NCBI GenBank assembly: GCA_005884255.1
Contig: VBDL01000178.1
Coordinates: 1 to 5,502, forward strand
DNA length: 5,502 nt
Direction of reading: 5' to 3'
Source: Betaproteobacteria bacterium
GTDB lineage: Bacteria; Pseudomonadota; Gammaproteobacteria; Burkholderiales; Burkholderiaceae_C
In this document: one piece after another, positions 4,866 to 5,502 of the stretch
Position numbering within the stretch: the stretch's first letter is position 1
Layout of the letters: each line of letters begins with the position of its first letter
Program-made: the position numbers and the translations under genes
Notes under the pieces: generated by a model
Database searches by the model: none
Told to the model about the DNA's origin: nothing
Seen by the model: the letters and a program-made list of their open reading frames with translations, nothing else

Positions 4866-5502
4866 CAGGCTTCGGCCGGCTGCGGCGCCGGCGCGGACTC
4901 ATGCTTCGCGCCGATGGTCAGGAAGCGCGACACGACGATCACCGGAATCGCGCACAGCAGCACCCAGAGGAAGAAACGCTCGTAGCCGAGCGCCGTCTGG
5001 ATGTCGCCGCTGAGGGTCTTGAACAGCACCAGCCCGAGCTGCATCACGCCGGTGCCTAAAGCGTAGTGCGCCGTCGTGTACCTGCCCGGCGCGACGACCT
5101 GCATGATGAAGAGGATCACGCCGACGAAGCCGAAGCCGTAGCCGAACATCTCGACGCCGAGCGCCGCACCGATCACCGCGAGGCTGCTCGGCGCAGTGGC
5201 ACTCAAGAAATAGAACACCACGTTGGGCAGGTTCATCGCGAGGATCAGCGCGAGCATCGCGCGCTTCAACCCGAGCCACGACGTGAAGTAGCCGCCGAGT
5301 ACGCTGCCGACGAGAAAGGCGCCGGTGCCCACGGTGCCGTAGAGCAGGCCGACCTCGTCGGTGCTCAGGCCGAGCCCACCGGCACCGCGCGCCTCGCGCA
5401 GGAACAGCGGGCCGATGGTCTGGATCTGGCCCTCGCCGGCGCGGAACAGCACGATGAAGAGGATGGCCAGCCAGATGCCGGGCTTGCGGAAGAAGTCGAC
5501 GA
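4865..5502 (-). CDS. MFS permease, AmpG/PAT-like, C-terminal half, truncated by window edge
   Basis: Inner-membrane transporter; the frame is open through base 5502, so the N-terminal half is missing and 211 residues remain. The visible part begins within DFFRKPGIWLAILFIVLFR, the start of the second six-helix bundle in the AmpG/PAT subgroup, followed by RAGEGQIQTIGPLFL, an MFS loop-like GGYFTSWLGLKRAM segment, FGYGFGFVGVILFIMQVV and the AHYALGTGVMQLG segment typical of AmpG-like proteins. About six membrane spans and a hydrophilic Ala/Pro tail (ESAPAPQPAEA) are seen. AmpG itself imports GlcNAc-anhydro-muropeptides; relatives sit in chitin and GlcNAc loci as sugar permeases (family knowledge). 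The GTG at 5452 is internal, not the real start. The stop overlaps the GH16 ATG by one base, so both share an operon whose promoter is outside the window. Confidence 0.88.
   Translation of the reverse strand, partial: VDFFRKPGIWLAILFIVLFRAGEGQIQTIGPLFLREARGAGGLGLSTDEVGLLYGTVGTGAFLVGSVLGGYFTSWLGLKRAMLALILAMNLPNVVFYFLSATAPSSLAVIGAALGVEMFGYGFGFVGVILFIMQVVAPGRYTTAHYALGTGVMQLGLVLFKTLSGDIQTALGYERFFLWVLLCAIPVIVVSRFLTIGAKHESAPAPQPAEA

Noticed and set aside
4053..4985. Plus-strand open frame of 310 codons antisense to the GH16 gene and permease end
   Set aside because: It crosses the junction of two real genes on the other strand, and its translation is compositionally skewed (His, Arg, Ala, Val).
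1..5502. CRISPR array, tRNA/rRNA gene, insertion sequence or phage element
   Set aside because: I saw no spaced-repeat array, tRNA-like cloverleaf, transposase or terminal repeats. Nearly all of the window is covered by metabolic/transport genes.

Overview
The window is very GC-rich, has dense genes with overlapping starts and stops, and carries a Xanthomonas/Caulobacter-type TonB-dependent receptor. This points to a Gram-negative proteobacterium, most likely a betaproteobacterium of the Burkholderiales (Roseateles/Rhizobacter-like). That placement is inferred from codon use and gene style, not from a marker gene.

Layout, left to right. (1) 1-643, minus strand: N-terminal 214 codons of a TonB-dependent outer-membrane receptor that runs off the left edge. 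(2) 644-876: a 233-bp regulatory gap with two operator clusters and two inverted repeats. (3) 877-1953, minus: nagX, a polytopic inner-membrane protein of the DUF5009/heparan-alpha-glucosaminide N-acetyltransferase-like family. (4) 1954-2055: a 102-bp divergent promoter region with one operator facing each gene. (5) 2056-2799, plus: a GntR/HutC-type regulator with a UTRA effector domain. (6) 2796-3941, plus: an exported TPR-like protein whose start overlaps the regulator's stop (ATGA). (7) 3942-3971: a short convergent gap with a GC hairpin. (8) 3972-4865, minus: a secreted GH16-family glycoside hydrolase. (9) 4865-5502, minus: the C-terminal half of an AmpG/PAT-like MFS permease running off the right edge; its stop shares one base with the GH16 start.

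Taken together this looks like a sugar-scavenging locus, probably for N-acetylglucosamine, chitooligosaccharides or a related amino sugar. The receptor would import oligosaccharides across the outer membrane, the MFS permease would take product across the inner membrane, NagX would act on an amino sugar at the inner membrane, and the GntR protein would sense a sugar phosphate. The GH16 enzyme points to a beta-glucan or mixed polymer such as fungal cell wall. No catabolic nag enzymes (nagA, nagB, nagK) or chitinases are in view, so the substrate is inferred.

The most notable structure is a set of operators built from TGGTA half-sites repeated in DIRECT orientation with an 11-bp period. They occur only in the intergenic regions in front of the receptor, nagX and the regulator, plus a distal cluster just past nagX. 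HutC-family operators are usually inverted repeats. Here the half-site A(C/G)TGGT resembles the known DasR/NagR half-site but is arranged in tandem on one helical face, and it also supplies the TGn of extended -10 promoter elements. The regulator's own promoter predicts a leaderless mRNA.
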